64,000 bases of DNA from Erwinia tasmaniensis Et1/99 (GTDB lineage Bacteria > Pseudomonadota > Gammaproteobacteria > Enterobacterales > Enterobacteriaceae): NCBI RefSeq assembly GCF_000026185.1, contig NC_010694.1, positions 1,488,001 through 1,552,000 on the forward strand, in the 5' to 3' direction. Position numbers and translations under genes: made by a program. Below are positions 47,032 to 55,423 of this stretch, piece after piece; position 1 is the stretch's first letter, and each line of letters begins with the position of its first letter. Under the pieces are notes generated by a model that did no database searches, was not told the origin of the DNA, and worked only from the letters and a program-made list of their open reading frames with translations.

Positions 47032-47118
47032 ATGGTTTCTTTCCAGTCTTGGCTTTTTTTTAAACAGGTATACGTGCCGCCATCCGCGGTTTTGATGGCG
47101 GTAATGAAAAAACAATAA
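47032..47118 (+). CDS. Possible 28-residue leader peptide upstream of the oxoamine synthase operon
   Basis: An ATG at 47032 is preceded by a perfect AGGAGG (about 12 bases upstream, rather far) and opens a 28-codon frame, MVSFQSWLFFKQVY onward, ending TAA. The inverted repeat at 47075-47103 lies within it. It ends 128 bases before the synthase start. The arrangement resembles a leader peptide with a hairpin, but it may be chance in AT-rich DNA. Confidence 0.3.
   Translation: MVSFQSWLFFKQVYVPPSAVLMAVMKKQ
47075..47103 (+). other. Inverted repeat upstream of the oxoamine synthase operon
   Basis: CCGCCATC (47077-47084) and GATGGCGG (47094-47101) form a perfect 8-bp stem, extendable by a G-T and a T-A pair, around nine bases. 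It is the only GC-rich patch in an AT-rich stretch. No T-run follows directly, so it is not a standard terminator. Confidence 0.55.
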
Positions 47119-47246
47119 TTATTTTATCTTGATGAAAATATATTTTTACATCTCTAACCTACAGCGAGATGCCTTTTTTGGGGAGCGAATGAGCTGTCCG
47201 GAGAAGACATATAACATTTCATCTATTTTATTACACAGGCAAGTAA

Positions 47247-48560
47247 ATGACATATTTAAAAGAGACATCCCCGCAGGAAGATACGGGCGATTGCATTTAT
47301 AGCTACACCACAGGAACGCTTATGATGAATTTAAAGCGTTCAGGTTTAGTGGATGTTGATATTTTAGCTGAACAGATGGATGGTCTACGGCACAAGCAAA
47401 TTGAAGCGGGCATATTCAGTTTTGATACGTTCACCTGCAATGGAAGCGACGCTTTAACTACGGTTGCTACGGAGCTGGGTGAAGCCTCCCGAGAATGTTC
47501 CGTGTGGTCAACAAATTTATACCTCGGCCTGAACAGGCACCCGAAAGTGATTGAGAGCGTTGTTGACGCCGTCCGCCATTTTGGTACGGGTTGCGGAACC
47601 TCGGCCGTTTCAGGCGGAATGAATATTCTGCATCGAAAAATCGAAAATAAAATCAGCGAGTGGCTGGGTAAAGAAGCCACGATGTTATTTCCCACGGGCT
47701 ATACGGCCAATATGGGTACGCTGGCAGCACTCTGCGCAAAAGACGATCACATTATTATCGACGATGAAAGCCATGCCTCGATCCGGGATGGGATCAAACT
47801 GTCGTCAGCGCGAAAATGGATATCCTTTGCCCATAACTCGGTAGAAGACCTGAAAAGCAAACTTGAGTTAGCAAGAGAAAATTGTCGGGGCAAAGTTGTC
47901 GTTGTGGTCGAATCCGCTTACTCAATGAGCGGTGATATCTGCCCTCTGGCCGACATTGTCAAGCTTAAGGAAAGTTTCGACTTTTTGCTTTTTGTTGATG
48001 AAGCCCACTCATTCGGTATCTACGGCGACGGCGGGCGCGGTTTGTGTTATCACGAGGGCGTCACGGATAAGGTTGATTTCATCACTTCTACCTTTTCAAA
48101 AGCCACGGCATCGTTAGGCGGCTTTGTGGCAATGTCGCGACGCTACAGTTCCTATTTTCAGTGGAGCGCCAATGCCTATGCGTTTCAGGCCTGCTTCACG
48201 CCTTCTGATGCCGCGGCGGTGCTGGCTTCACTCGAAATTATTGAGACTAACCCTGAAGTGATTAGCGTGCTGCATCAAAAGAAAGACTATATGCGCGGGC
48301 GCTTGAAAAAGTCAGGCTTTGATTTAAGAAACAGCGAAACGCCGATAATACCGATTTATATCAATGACACAAAAAAATTACTCAATATATGTTTTGAACT
48401 CTACAAAAGAGGCATTTTCTCTGTTCCTGTCTCTTACCCGATGGTGCCAGAGAATGACGGACGCATACGATTTATCGTCAATGCACGCCATACCTATGAA
48501 CAGATTGACGACACGGTAGATACTCTTGCGCAGCTGGCAAAAAAGTATGACTTATTCTGA
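47247..48560 (+). CDS. Alpha-oxoamine synthase-family PLP enzyme (AONS/SPT/CqsA-like)
   Basis: This 437-residue PLP enzyme of the alpha-oxoamine synthase family condenses an amino acid with an acyl thioester, releasing CO2. Motifs are STNLYLGLNRHPKVIES, FGTGCGTSAVSGGMNILHRK, DDESHASIRDG with the ring-stacking His, FVDEAHSFGIYG with the cofactor Asp, and the PLP lysine in TSTFSKATASLGGF. It has an N-terminal extension of about 50 residues relative to BioF. BioF, Kbl, serine palmitoyltransferase and CqsA/LqsA share this fold; no bio, tdh or acyl-carrier gene is adjacent, so substrate is unknown. An FAD oxidoreductase gene follows 28 bases later. Confidence 0.85.
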   Translation: MTYLKETSPQEDTGDCIYSYTTGTLMMNLKRSGLVDVDILAEQMDGLRHKQIEAGIFSFDTFTCNGSDALTTVATELGEASRECSVWSTNLYLGLNRHPKVIESVVDAVRHFGTGCGTSAVSGGMNILHRKIENKISEWLGKEATMLFPTGYTANMGTLAALCAKDDHIIIDDESHASIRDGIKLSSARKWISFAHNSVEDLKSKLELARENCRGKVVVVVESAYSMSGDICPLADIVKLKESFDFLLFVDEAHSFGIYGDGGRGLCYHEGVTDKVDFITSTFSKATASLGGFVAMSRRYSSYFQWSANAYAFQACFTPSDAAAVLASLEIIETNPEVISVLHQKKDYMRGRLKKSGFDLRNSETPIIPIYINDTKKLLNICFELYKRGIFSVPVSYPMVPENDGRIRFIVNARHTYEQIDDTVDTLAQLAKKYDLF

Positions 48561-48588
48561 ATAACACCCACACAAGAAGGCGATCAGG

Positions 48589-49881
48589 ATGGAAAATTTC
48601 GATGCCATTATTATCGGGGCCAGCGTGGCAGGCTCATCGGCCGCCGCTCACCTTGCGTCACAGGGGCATAAGGTCTTAGTAATCGATCAAAGCGTTTTTC
48701 CTCGAGACAGATTATCTACCCACTTTTTATGGCCGCGCGGTGTGTCCTATTTAAACCGGCTTGGCGTTGCCGATGAGATATTAAAGAAAACCCCGAATTA
48801 TCGCAGGATGAATATTTATGTTGAGGGCGTGAAACTGTCAGGCTCGATACCTCTCGAAGATATCAAAAAAAGATTTTTAAAGGTTCATAATGACTGCAAC
48901 AACGCGACAGATATCTACTGCGGGCCCAGAAGAGTGCTTCTCGATTATGAATTACTCAAGGCTGCGGAGCTGGCAGGCGCGGAAATCAGACAAAATGTGA
49001 CGTTTTCCTCGCTGCTGACGGAAGACGGTGTCGTTACGGGTATTAATGCCACCACGGGGCAGGGGCATACCTTCCAGGCAAAAGCGAAAATCGTCATCGG
49101 TGCCGACGGCCGTTATTCCTCATTCGCTGATGCGGTGCAATCGGAAGTTTACGATCGACGCGAAGATTCTACTTTTGCCTTTTTTGGCTACTACTCCGGG
49201 ATAAAAAAAGAAGGGCTGACGATAAGCAATCGCGGCAGGCTGGGATCGGCAATCTTCCCCACGTCTGACGGTACGCATATGGCATTAGCCTACGGACCGG
49301 CCGGCTGGTGGAAAGATTTTAGCCGCCATGCTGAAAATAATTTCTTTAAGACGTTTGATTTCTGCGATGAGGACACCGCCGCGCTGCTCCGTGAAGGTAA
49401 AAGGGAACAATCTTTTAAAGGCTGCGGGAAGATGGTTGCCTTTCAACGGAAAAGCATTGGGCCGGGATGGGCATTAATTGGCGATGCCGGAAGCTTCAAG
49501 GATCAGGTAACGGCTATGGGCATGACCCATGCACTGCGTGATTCTGAATTGATTAGCGGATATCTGGGTCGTGCCTTCGACGGGCTTGTGTCGGTTAAAA
49601 CAGCCTTAGAAGAGTATGAGCATGCGCGCGCCAATGATTATGAGAACTATTTCAATTTTGTTTGCAACGTTGCCCGATTACCTGTCCGCAGTGAGGATGA
49701 CATTCACCAGATGATGAAAATCAGCGAGTCTCAGGAAGAGACGGACGGCTTTTTATCGCAGTTCGGTGACACCAGGCCACTTAATGTCAGTCAGCAGGCG
49801 GAAGATAAAGCAAATGTCGTCAAAAATGTCGCAGGTTATGACATTAAGCGCGATGGCTATCTTTACTCCCTTTATGGTTGA
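48589..49881 (+). CDS. FAD-dependent oxidoreductase, PHBH/geranylgeranyl-reductase-like
   Basis: This 430-residue flavoprotein has the dinucleotide-binding start FDAIIIGASVAGSSAAAHLA, an FPRDRLSTHFLWPRGVSYL segment seen in FAD-dependent hydroxylases and reductases of natural-product and lipid pathways, IVIGADGRYSSFA, and the second FAD motif ALIGDAGSFKDQVTAMGM. The tryptophan-halogenase WxWxIP motif is absent. It follows the oxoamine synthase by 28 bases and is probably co-transcribed. The likely role is oxidation or reduction of the aminoketone made by that enzyme, an inference from context. Confidence 0.82.
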   Translation: MENFDAIIIGASVAGSSAAAHLASQGHKVLVIDQSVFPRDRLSTHFLWPRGVSYLNRLGVADEILKKTPNYRRMNIYVEGVKLSGSIPLEDIKKRFLKVHNDCNNATDIYCGPRRVLLDYELLKAAELAGAEIRQNVTFSSLLTEDGVVTGINATTGQGHTFQAKAKIVIGADGRYSSFADAVQSEVYDRREDSTFAFFGYYSGIKKEGLTISNRGRLGSAIFPTSDGTHMALAYGPAGWWKDFSRHAENNFFKTFDFCDEDTAALLREGKREQSFKGCGKMVAFQRKSIGPGWALIGDAGSFKDQVTAMGMTHALRDSELISGYLGRAFDGLVSVKTALEEYEHARANDYENYFNFVCNVARLPVRSEDDIHQMMKISESQEETDGFLSQFGDTRPLNVSQQAEDKANVVKNVAGYDIKRDGYLYSLYG

Positions 49882-49893
49882 AGACGGCTGAAT

Positions 49894-49933
49894 CGTTAAC
49901 GCCGCGACCACGGAAGTGGTCAGGTCGTTAACG
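49894..49933 (+). other. Compound hairpin with CGTTAACG palindromic arms
   Basis: CGTTAACG occurs at 49894-49901 and 49926-49933. Between them GACCAC (49906-49911) and GTGGTC (49916-49921) form a 6-bp stem with a GGAA tetraloop. Together they give an outer 8-bp and inner 6-bp stem. It starts 13 bases after the FAD oxidoreductase stop; the following bases are not a clean T-tract. Confidence 0.6.
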
Positions 49934-50104
49934 TTCACTATTCTTTACTTTCTGTACCATAAAGAATTTTCCTATCATTGCCTGTATGACTTGCCACTGG
50001 GCCTTTGCATGGTGCAGAATACGCCCCCTGCAATAACCCTGACACATCAAGCTGCACGTGCGTTTAGCACCTTTCTGCAGCTTGAGTTAACGGGCATATT
50101 GATT

Positions 50105-50141
50105 AAACAACCGATGCTGGTTAGACCGGCAGCGGTTGTTT
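50105..50141 (+). terminator. Probable terminator-like hairpin downstream of the oxoamine synthase pair
   Basis: AAACAACCG (50105-50113) pairs with CGGTTGTTT (50133-50141); inside, TGCTGG and CCGGCA pair with one G-T wobble around TTAGA, making about 15 pairs with one mismatch. GTCTTTT follows. It may end the transcript from 47,247, about 220 bases after the last gene. Confidence 0.5.
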
Positions 50142-50245
50142 GTCTTTTGCACGCGGTATTAACTTCGTCTTTTAAGAGGCCGGTCCAGAACCGGATAGAT
50201 AAACGCTTTTAAATACACAGTAATGTGTTTATTGAGGATACAAAC

Positions 50246-50443
50246 ATGGGACTACACCATCTCACTCCTGCTGGAGCTGGAATCCGCCAGCGCGACGACT
50301 ACGGCGCCGTGGCAGGGAATACCTTCACTCCTGCCCGCACATTCCTTAATCCTCTTTCGAAAAGCTCTCGCATTGCGCGAAGTTTCCCTGTGGATCAACC
50401 CAGAAAGGTTGACGCTATGGGGAGGCTGAATCATGGCGCATAA
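50246..50443 (+). CDS. Candidate 65-residue small protein or leader overlapping plaP start
   Basis: An ATG at 50246 with GAGG eight bases upstream opens a 65-codon frame ([20 protein letters not shown] onward) whose stop lies 11 bases inside plaP. The overlap would allow coupling of its translation to plaP. A competing frame (50223-50429) covers the same DNA, and no family is recognised, so coding status is uncertain. Confidence 0.35.
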   Translation: MGLHHLTPAGAGIRQRDDYGAVAGNTFTPARTFLNPLSKSSRIARSFPVDQPRKVDAMGRLNHGA

Positions 50444-51800
50444 TTCCGCAACTCCAGCCGCACAGCCACGTGCAAAATTGAAAAAGACGCTGACGTTATT
50501 ACCCGTCGTTATGATGGGGCTGGCTTATATGCAGCCAATGACGCTGTTTGATACTTTTGGCATCGTTTCTGGCCTCACTGATGGCCACGTTGCTACCGCA
50601 TACGCATTCGCGCTGATTGCTATTCTGTTCACCGCGCTGAGCTACGGCCAGCTGGTACGCCGCTTCCCTTCAGCAGGGTCGGCCTATACCTACGCACAGA
50701 AAGCGATCAGCCCGCACGTCGGTTTTATGGTTGGCTGGTCTTCGCTACTTGATTATCTGTTTATGCCGATGATCAATATTCTGCTGGCGAAAATATATTG
50801 GGAAGCGCTGGTGCCCGGCGTTCCGTCGTGGATCTTTGTGGTGCTGCTGGTGGGCTTTATGACCCTCTCTAACCTCAAAGGCATCAAAACCGTTGCCAAC
50901 TTCAACAGCGTCATTGTGGTGCTACAGGTTGTGGTGATGGTGACCATCATGGGAATGGTCGTTTGGGGCGTGGCGCACGGCGTAGGACAAGGCACCTTAG
51001 TCAGCAGTAAGCCGTTCTGGTCGGAAAATGCTCACGTGGTGCCGATGATCACCGGGGCGACCATACTCTGCTTCTCCTTCCTCGGGTTTGACGGTATCAG
51101 TTCACTGTCGGAAGAGACTAAAGATGCAGAGCGGGTGATCCCGAAAGCCATCTTCCTGACGGCGCTGATTGGCGGCCTGATGTTTATCGTGGTGTCCTAT
51201 TTCCTGCAGCTGTATTTCCCGGATATCTCGCGCTTTAAAGATCCGGACGCGTCCCAGCCGGAAATTATGCTGTATGTGGCGGGCAAGGCTTTCCAGTTTG
51301 GCATTCTGATTTTCTCCTGCGTAACGGTACTGGCCTCAGGTATGGCGGCACACGCGGGCGTATCCCGGTTAATGTACGTGATGGGCCGTGACGGCGTGTT
51401 CCCGGTGCGTTTCTTCGGCTATATCCATCCGAAGTGGCGTACCCCGGCGTTAAACGTGCTGCTGGTTGGCGTGATCGCGCTGTCTTCAATCACCTTCGAT
51501 CTGGTGACCGCCACGGCGCTGATTAACTTTGGTGCGCTGGTGGCGTTTACCTTCGTGAATCTGTCGGTGATTTCTCAGTTCTGGATCCGCGAGCGCCGTA
51601 ATAAAACGCTGAAGGATAACTTCACCTTCCTGGTGCTGCCGCTGTTGGGTGCCCTGACCGTGGGCGCGCTGTGGGTGAATCTTGAAGAGAGTTCAATGGT
51701 GCTTGGGCTGGTATGGGCGGCCATCGGCCTGCTGTATCTGGCTTTTGTCACCCGCAGCTTCCGCAATCCGGTGCCGCAGTGCAGTGAAGATATGATGTAA
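50433..51800 (+). CDS. plaP: PlaP, putrescine importer (APC superfamily)
   Basis: This 455-residue permease has about twelve membrane helices and the APC-superfamily pattern: [18 protein letters not shown] near the start, [20 protein letters not shown], and the unwound-helix region [20 protein letters not shown]. It closely resembles E. coli PlaP (YeeF), a low-affinity proton-motive-force-driven putrescine importer. A GGGGAGG ribosome-binding site lies seven bases before the ATG. Position next to convergent sbcB is the E. coli order. Confidence 0.9.
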   Translation: MAHNSATPAAQPRAKLKKTLTLLPVVMMGLAYMQPMTLFDTFGIVSGLTDGHVATAYAFALIAILFTALSYGQLVRRFPSAGSAYTYAQKAISPHVGFMVGWSSLLDYLFMPMINILLAKIYWEALVPGVPSWIFVVLLVGFMTLSNLKGIKTVANFNSVIVVLQVVVMVTIMGMVVWGVAHGVGQGTLVSSKPFWSENAHVVPMITGATILCFSFLGFDGISSLSEETKDAERVIPKAIFLTALIGGLMFIVVSYFLQLYFPDISRFKDPDASQPEIMLYVAGKAFQFGILIFSCVTVLASGMAAHAGVSRLMYVMGRDGVFPVRFFGYIHPKWRTPALNVLLVGVIALSSITFDLVTATALINFGALVAFTFVNLSVISQFWIRERRNKTLKDNFTFLVLPLLGALTVGALWVNLEESSMVLGLVWAAIGLLYLAFVTRSFRNPVPQCSEDMM

Positions 51801-51835
51801 AAAAACGGGGCAACCGGCCATCGCCGGTTGCCCCG
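51798..51835 (-). terminator. Strong terminator between plaP and sbcB
   Basis: CGGGGCAACCGGC (51806-51818) and GCCGGTTGCCCCG (51823-51835) form a perfect 13-bp stem with a 4-base loop. The eight A residues at 51798-51805 become a T-run on the minus strand, so it is oriented to end sbcB transcription. The stem may also slow plaP transcripts. Confidence 0.9.
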
Positions 51836-51889
51836 TCTGCTCCACGGCCGGCAGCGCTTCACTTCTGCGCTGCGCGTGGGGAAATTCCC

Positions 51890-53317
51890 CTAAGACACCA
51901 GCTCCTGCATATAGGCAAACAGCGCCTTCAGCTGCTCCTGCCTGGTCTTATCCCCTTCGTACTGATTAAACAGCATTTCCAGCTCCTGCACGTAGCCCTG
52001 CACCCGTTCAGGGTTAAGCACTTCTCGCCGGTGCTGCAACCAGCTTTGCTGCTCCGCATCGTCCAGCGTGCCGGGGAAGTTGCGCGCCCGGAAGCGGAAC
52101 AGCAGCTTTTCGATACGCGCATCATTAAAGGTGAGATCCAGCGCCGGCAGGTTTTCGGCCGCGGTCTGGCGGACAATATTCATCGCGTTGCGGTCGGCAT
52201 CACTAAAGAAACCGTTGTAGAGCTGGGCATCCACATCTTCCGATGGGATAAACGGCTGCGCTTCGGCAAACAGCGTCACCACTTTTTCACGCACTTCAGG
52301 GTGCTGGCGCAGCAGGGTGAGATTATCAAGACAGCGCTGGCGGTCGATGCCGATACGTTCAGCATCTTCCGGGCGCAGAGTATTCGCCGGGGCGACCACC
52401 GGGCATTTATTGATATGCACCAGCTTGAGCGGCACCGGAGAAGCCCCGTTCAGCTCTTCACGGCGCGTGTATAGCCGCTCGCGTAGCGCGTCGGCGTCCA
52501 GTTCTAATAGCGGGGCCATATCCCCCCCCAGATCGCAGGTTATCAGCGCGTTACGGTTATCGGGGTGCCATGCCAGCGGCGCAATCCAGCTGGTATTCCC
52601 CCTTGCGGCACCGAACATGCCGGAGATATGCACCAGCGGCTTCATCTGCGGGATATCGATCAGCGCGCCGATCTTTTGCTTATTGCGGTGAGCGTAGAGG
52701 AAATCATACAGGCGCGGCTGTTTCTCCTTCACCCGTTTTGCCATAGCGATAGTGGCATACACGTCCGACATCGCATCATGGGCATTCTCGTGCGCCACGC
52801 CGTTGGCTTTCGTCAGGTGCTCAAGGCGGAAGCTGGGAAAGCCGTCGTCATTTTCCGGCCAGACGATCCCATCCGGGCGCAGCGCGTAGCAGGCGCGCAT
52901 CACGTCCAGCAGATCCCAGCGGCTGTTGCCGTGCTGCCAGCTCCATGCGTAGGGGTCGTAAAAGTTGCGGTAGAAAAGGTTACGGCTCACCTCGTCGTCA
53001 AAACGCACGTTGTTATAGCCCACCACGCAGGTATTCGGTGCGCTGAACAGCTGATGGATACGTTGGGTAAATTCCGCCTCATTCAGCCCGCGAGCACGGG
53101 CTATCTGCGGGGTGATCCCGGTTACCATCACGGCTTCCGGCTGCGGCAAATAGTCATCTGCCGGGCGGCAGTAAAACACTTCCGGCTCGCCGATAGGGTT
53201 GAAATCCATGTCGGTACGGAGAGCGGCGAACTGCGCAGGGCGGTCGAGCGACGGGCTGGTACCGAAGGTTTCGTAGTCGTGGAAAAGGAACGTTGGCTGT
53301 GCGGGCTTGTCTTTCAC
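51890..53317 (-). CDS. sbcB: Exodeoxyribonuclease I
   Basis: This 475-residue enzyme degrades single-stranded DNA 3' to 5' and acts in recombination and mismatch repair. FLFHDYETFGTSPSLDRPAQ carries the first catalytic Asp/Glu of the DEDDh exonuclease domain, VGYNNVRFDDEVSRNLFYRN and HENAHDAMSDVYATIAMAKR the others, followed by SH3-like and helical extensions. The start is a GTG at 53317. The neighbours plaP and dacD match E. coli. Confidence 0.95.
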   Translation of the reverse strand: MKDKPAQPTFLFHDYETFGTSPSLDRPAQFAALRTDMDFNPIGEPEVFYCRPADDYLPQPEAVMVTGITPQIARARGLNEAEFTQRIHQLFSAPNTCVVGYNNVRFDDEVSRNLFYRNFYDPYAWSWQHGNSRWDLLDVMRACYALRPDGIVWPENDDGFPSFRLEHLTKANGVAHENAHDAMSDVYATIAMAKRVKEKQPRLYDFLYAHRNKQKIGALIDIPQMKPLVHISGMFGAARGNTSWIAPLAWHPDNRNALITCDLGGDMAPLLELDADALRERLYTRREELNGASPVPLKLVHINKCPVVAPANTLRPEDAERIGIDRQRCLDNLTLLRQHPEVREKVVTLFAEAQPFIPSEDVDAQLYNGFFSDADRNAMNIVRQTAAENLPALDLTFNDARIEKLLFRFRARNFPGTLDDAEQQSWLQHRREVLNPERVQGYVQELEMLFNQYEGDKTRQEQLKALFAYMQELVS

Positions 53318-53635
53318 GGTATAGGGTTACCTGTGGTTGATGTTATACGCTGACTTTCAGGTTTTATTCCAGGTAGAAGCGATGTGGCTTCTTGTTACCG
53401 ACATGTTAGCGGCTGCTTCCTCGATCGCGGGTACATTAAGTCAATCAGCATGCAGTCTGGGAATGCGGTTTATGTCATGGCGGCCGGCGACACGTTCCTG
53501 ACGCAGGTTATGGTAAACCATATTTATCCTGTACTGAAATATCTGATGCGCCAGGCTTGACGCGAGTTGTTTATAATTTGTTCGGTGAATGGCGCGTAGG
53601 CTAACGGCGACTTTCAAAATAAAGGGATTTACATC
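53318..53635. other. Intergenic region upstream of sbcB and the small lipoprotein
   Basis: About 320 bases between divergent genes. It should carry promoters for both, but I see no clear consensus pair, RNA gene or repeat. Confidence 0.5.
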
Positions 53636-53884
53636 ATGAAATTGTCGACCCTCATACTGTGTACATTTCCTCTCTCCGGCTGTGTCAGCCCTTATCCCGG
53701 CGTGGACGCGCTTGAAGGGCCCTCTGTCTGTCAGGGGTTTGATTGTAAAAAAGGCCCCGGAACCTTTCCCGATAATCGTGCCGCGCACAGGCCAACCAAA
53801 GATGAAAAGATCCGCACGCGGCAGGGGCTCCCGCCGGACTTTGGTTCGGAAAATATCACGATAGGCGCTCCCATCCGTTTTTAG
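53636..53884 (+). CDS. Small putative lipoprotein
   Basis: This 82-residue protein begins MKLSTLILCTFPLSGCVSPY, a lipoprotein signal with lipobox PLSGC (Cys at residue 16) and Val/Ser after it. The mature part is short, hydrophilic and without predicted membrane segments; two Cys (CQGFDC) may form a disulfide. AAGGG lies about eight bases before the ATG. It is between sbcB and dacD, where E. coli has no equivalent that I recognise. Function unknown. Confidence 0.65.
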   Translation: MKLSTLILCTFPLSGCVSPYPGVDALEGPSVCQGFDCKKGPGTFPDNRAAHRPTKDEKIRTRQGLPPDFGSENITIGAPIRF

Positions 53885-54043
53885 CCGTCAGCACAAAGCC
53901 CCCCGGCGTAATTTCAGCACATGTGCCTTTTCGATAAGGTTAACCAACTGAAATTTCATATTTTCTTGCAATTTAGTTACACAATGCAGCAATGGATCCC
54001 GTACAACATGCGCACCTGTCGTCTGTAGCTGGAGGATCCCCTG

Positions 54044-55195
54044 TTGAAGAAGTACCTGCCCACAAGTTTTACTTTATTGATTTCCCTTTACGGCGTTGCC
54101 CATGCCGCCGAAGTAACGCCCCCTGTGATTGATGCGGCTTCCTGGGTGCTGATGGATGCGACCACCGGGCAAATTCTCACCTCCGGTCAGCCCGACGAGC
54201 GTCGTAACCCGGCCAGCCTGACTAAGCTGATGACCGGATACGTGGTCGACCGGGCTATCGATCAAAAGCGCATCACTCGTGATGATGTGGTGACAGTCGG
54301 TAAGGATGCCTGGGCCGCCGGTAATCCGGTATTTAAGGGCTCTTCACTGATGTTCCTGAAACCCGGCGAAAAGGTATCCGTGCGCGATCTCAGCCGTGGT
54401 GTGATTATTGATTCGGGCAACGATGCCTGCGTGGCGCTGGCTGATTATGTTGCGGGCAGCCAGAATAACTTTGTCAGCATGATGAATCACTATGTGGAAA
54501 AATTGGGGTTGAGCAATACCCACTTTGAAACCGTGCATGGTCTGGATGCCCCAGGGCAGTTCACCACCGCACGCGATTTAGCGACATTATCCCGTGCCAT
54601 TATCAGCGGCGAGCCTGACTTCTACCAGATGTATAGCGAGAAGTCCCTCACCTGGAACGGGATCACCCAGCAGAATCGCAACGGCCTGCTGTGGGACAAA
54701 GAGCTTCATGTCGACGGGCTGAAAACGGGTCATACCGAGAGCGCGGGCTTCAACATTATCGCCTCAAGCCTCGACGGGCAGCGCCGCCTGATTGCGGTAG
54801 TCATGGGCGGAAAGAGCCCCAAAGGGCGCGAAGAGCAGGCGCGTCAACTTTTGCTGTGGGGGCAGCGTTATTTCGATACCGTGCAGCTGTTCCATGCCGG
54901 TAAAGAAATCGGCAATGAGAATGTCTGGTATGGCAACCCGCATCGTGTTGCCTTAGGCAGTGATAAAGATGTCTTCTATACGCTACCGCGTGATGAGGTG
55001 CAGCAGGTCAAAGCCAAATACGTTATTGAGCGTAAAAATCTGGAAGCCCCCATCCAGCTGCATGAGCAGGTCGGCGTTATTCAGCTGATGCAGGGTGATA
55101 AACAGCTTGCCAGCTATCCTCTGGTTGCTTTGCAGCCTGTCGGGGAAGCGGGATTATTTACGCGGATAACTGACTACATCAAGATGAAGTTCTAA
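54044..55195 (+). CDS. dacD: D-alanyl-D-alanine carboxypeptidase DacD (PBP6b)
   Basis: This 383-residue low-molecular-weight penicillin-binding protein trims pentapeptide in the periplasm. A Sec signal (about residues 1-21, ending AHA) is followed by the S11 peptidase motifs SLTK (active Ser), SGN and KTG in VDGLKTGHTESAG. The C-terminal domain ends in an amphipathic ITDYIKMKF anchor. The start is TTG at 54044 with GGAGG eight bases upstream. The KSLTWNGITQQNRNGLLWDK stretch is close to E. coli DacD, distinguishing it from DacA/DacC. Confidence 0.93.
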   Translation: MKKYLPTSFTLLISLYGVAHAAEVTPPVIDAASWVLMDATTGQILTSGQPDERRNPASLTKLMTGYVVDRAIDQKRITRDDVVTVGKDAWAAGNPVFKGSSLMFLKPGEKVSVRDLSRGVIIDSGNDACVALADYVAGSQNNFVSMMNHYVEKLGLSNTHFETVHGLDAPGQFTTARDLATLSRAIISGEPDFYQMYSEKSLTWNGITQQNRNGLLWDKELHVDGLKTGHTESAGFNIIASSLDGQRRLIAVVMGGKSPKGREEQARQLLLWGQRYFDTVQLFHAGKEIGNENVWYGNPHRVALGSDKDVFYTLPRDEVQQVKAKYVIERKNLEAPIQLHEQVGVIQLMQGDKQLASYPLVALQPVGEAGLFTRITDYIKMKF

Positions 55196-55423
55196 AACGG
55201 CTGGCGGGGGGGCTACATACTGACCGGTCGGGTGACGGGAAGCCTTTAGCAAAAAGAAAATGGCTGATTAAGGTCCTGTTCCGACAGGATAGGTCCGGCG
55301 TTTTCTTCTGCATATCGTGCTGAACTAAGCACAAAAGTCACGCAGAAATTGACTTCGGCTCCTGTTCCCCGCCTTTGCTTAGGGTATGATGTCGCGCAAT
55401 TCATTCTGCTTTCGGAGCCACTC

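Larger units (their letters stand above)
46541..47246. other. AT-rich non-coding stretch before the alpha-oxoamine synthase gene
   Basis: About 700 bases without a convincing long gene. It becomes strongly AT-rich after 46,680. It holds an 8-10-bp inverted repeat at 47075-47103 and a 28-codon open frame at 47032-47118. A 104-codon frame starting at 46804 has implausible composition and is not supported. The promoter of the downstream operon should lie here but no clear -35/-10 pair stands out. Confidence 0.7.
49882..50432. other. Intergenic region between the oxoamine synthase pair and plaP
   Basis: About 550 bases hold two hairpins (49894-49933 and 50105-50141) and overlapping small open frames just before plaP (from 50223 and 50246). 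In E. coli the corresponding stretch near yeeZ carries yefM-yoeB; no toxin-antitoxin genes are seen here. Confidence 0.65.

Noticed and set aside
46804-47118. 104-codon open frame upstream of the oxoamine synthase
   Set aside because: Composition is that of translated AT-rich non-coding DNA (many Lys, Phe, Cys, Arg) and it lacks a ribosome-binding site at its start; only the short 3' part from 47032 is kept as a weak candidate.
52565-53353. 262-codon open frame on the + strand across sbcB
   Set aside because: It mirrors sbcB codons; the protein is low in recognisable motifs and sbcB is unambiguous.
55274-55289. Small hairpin TCCTGT-TCCG-ACAGGA before yeeA
   Set aside because: Six base pairs only and no T-tract directly after it; not enough to call a terminator for dacD.
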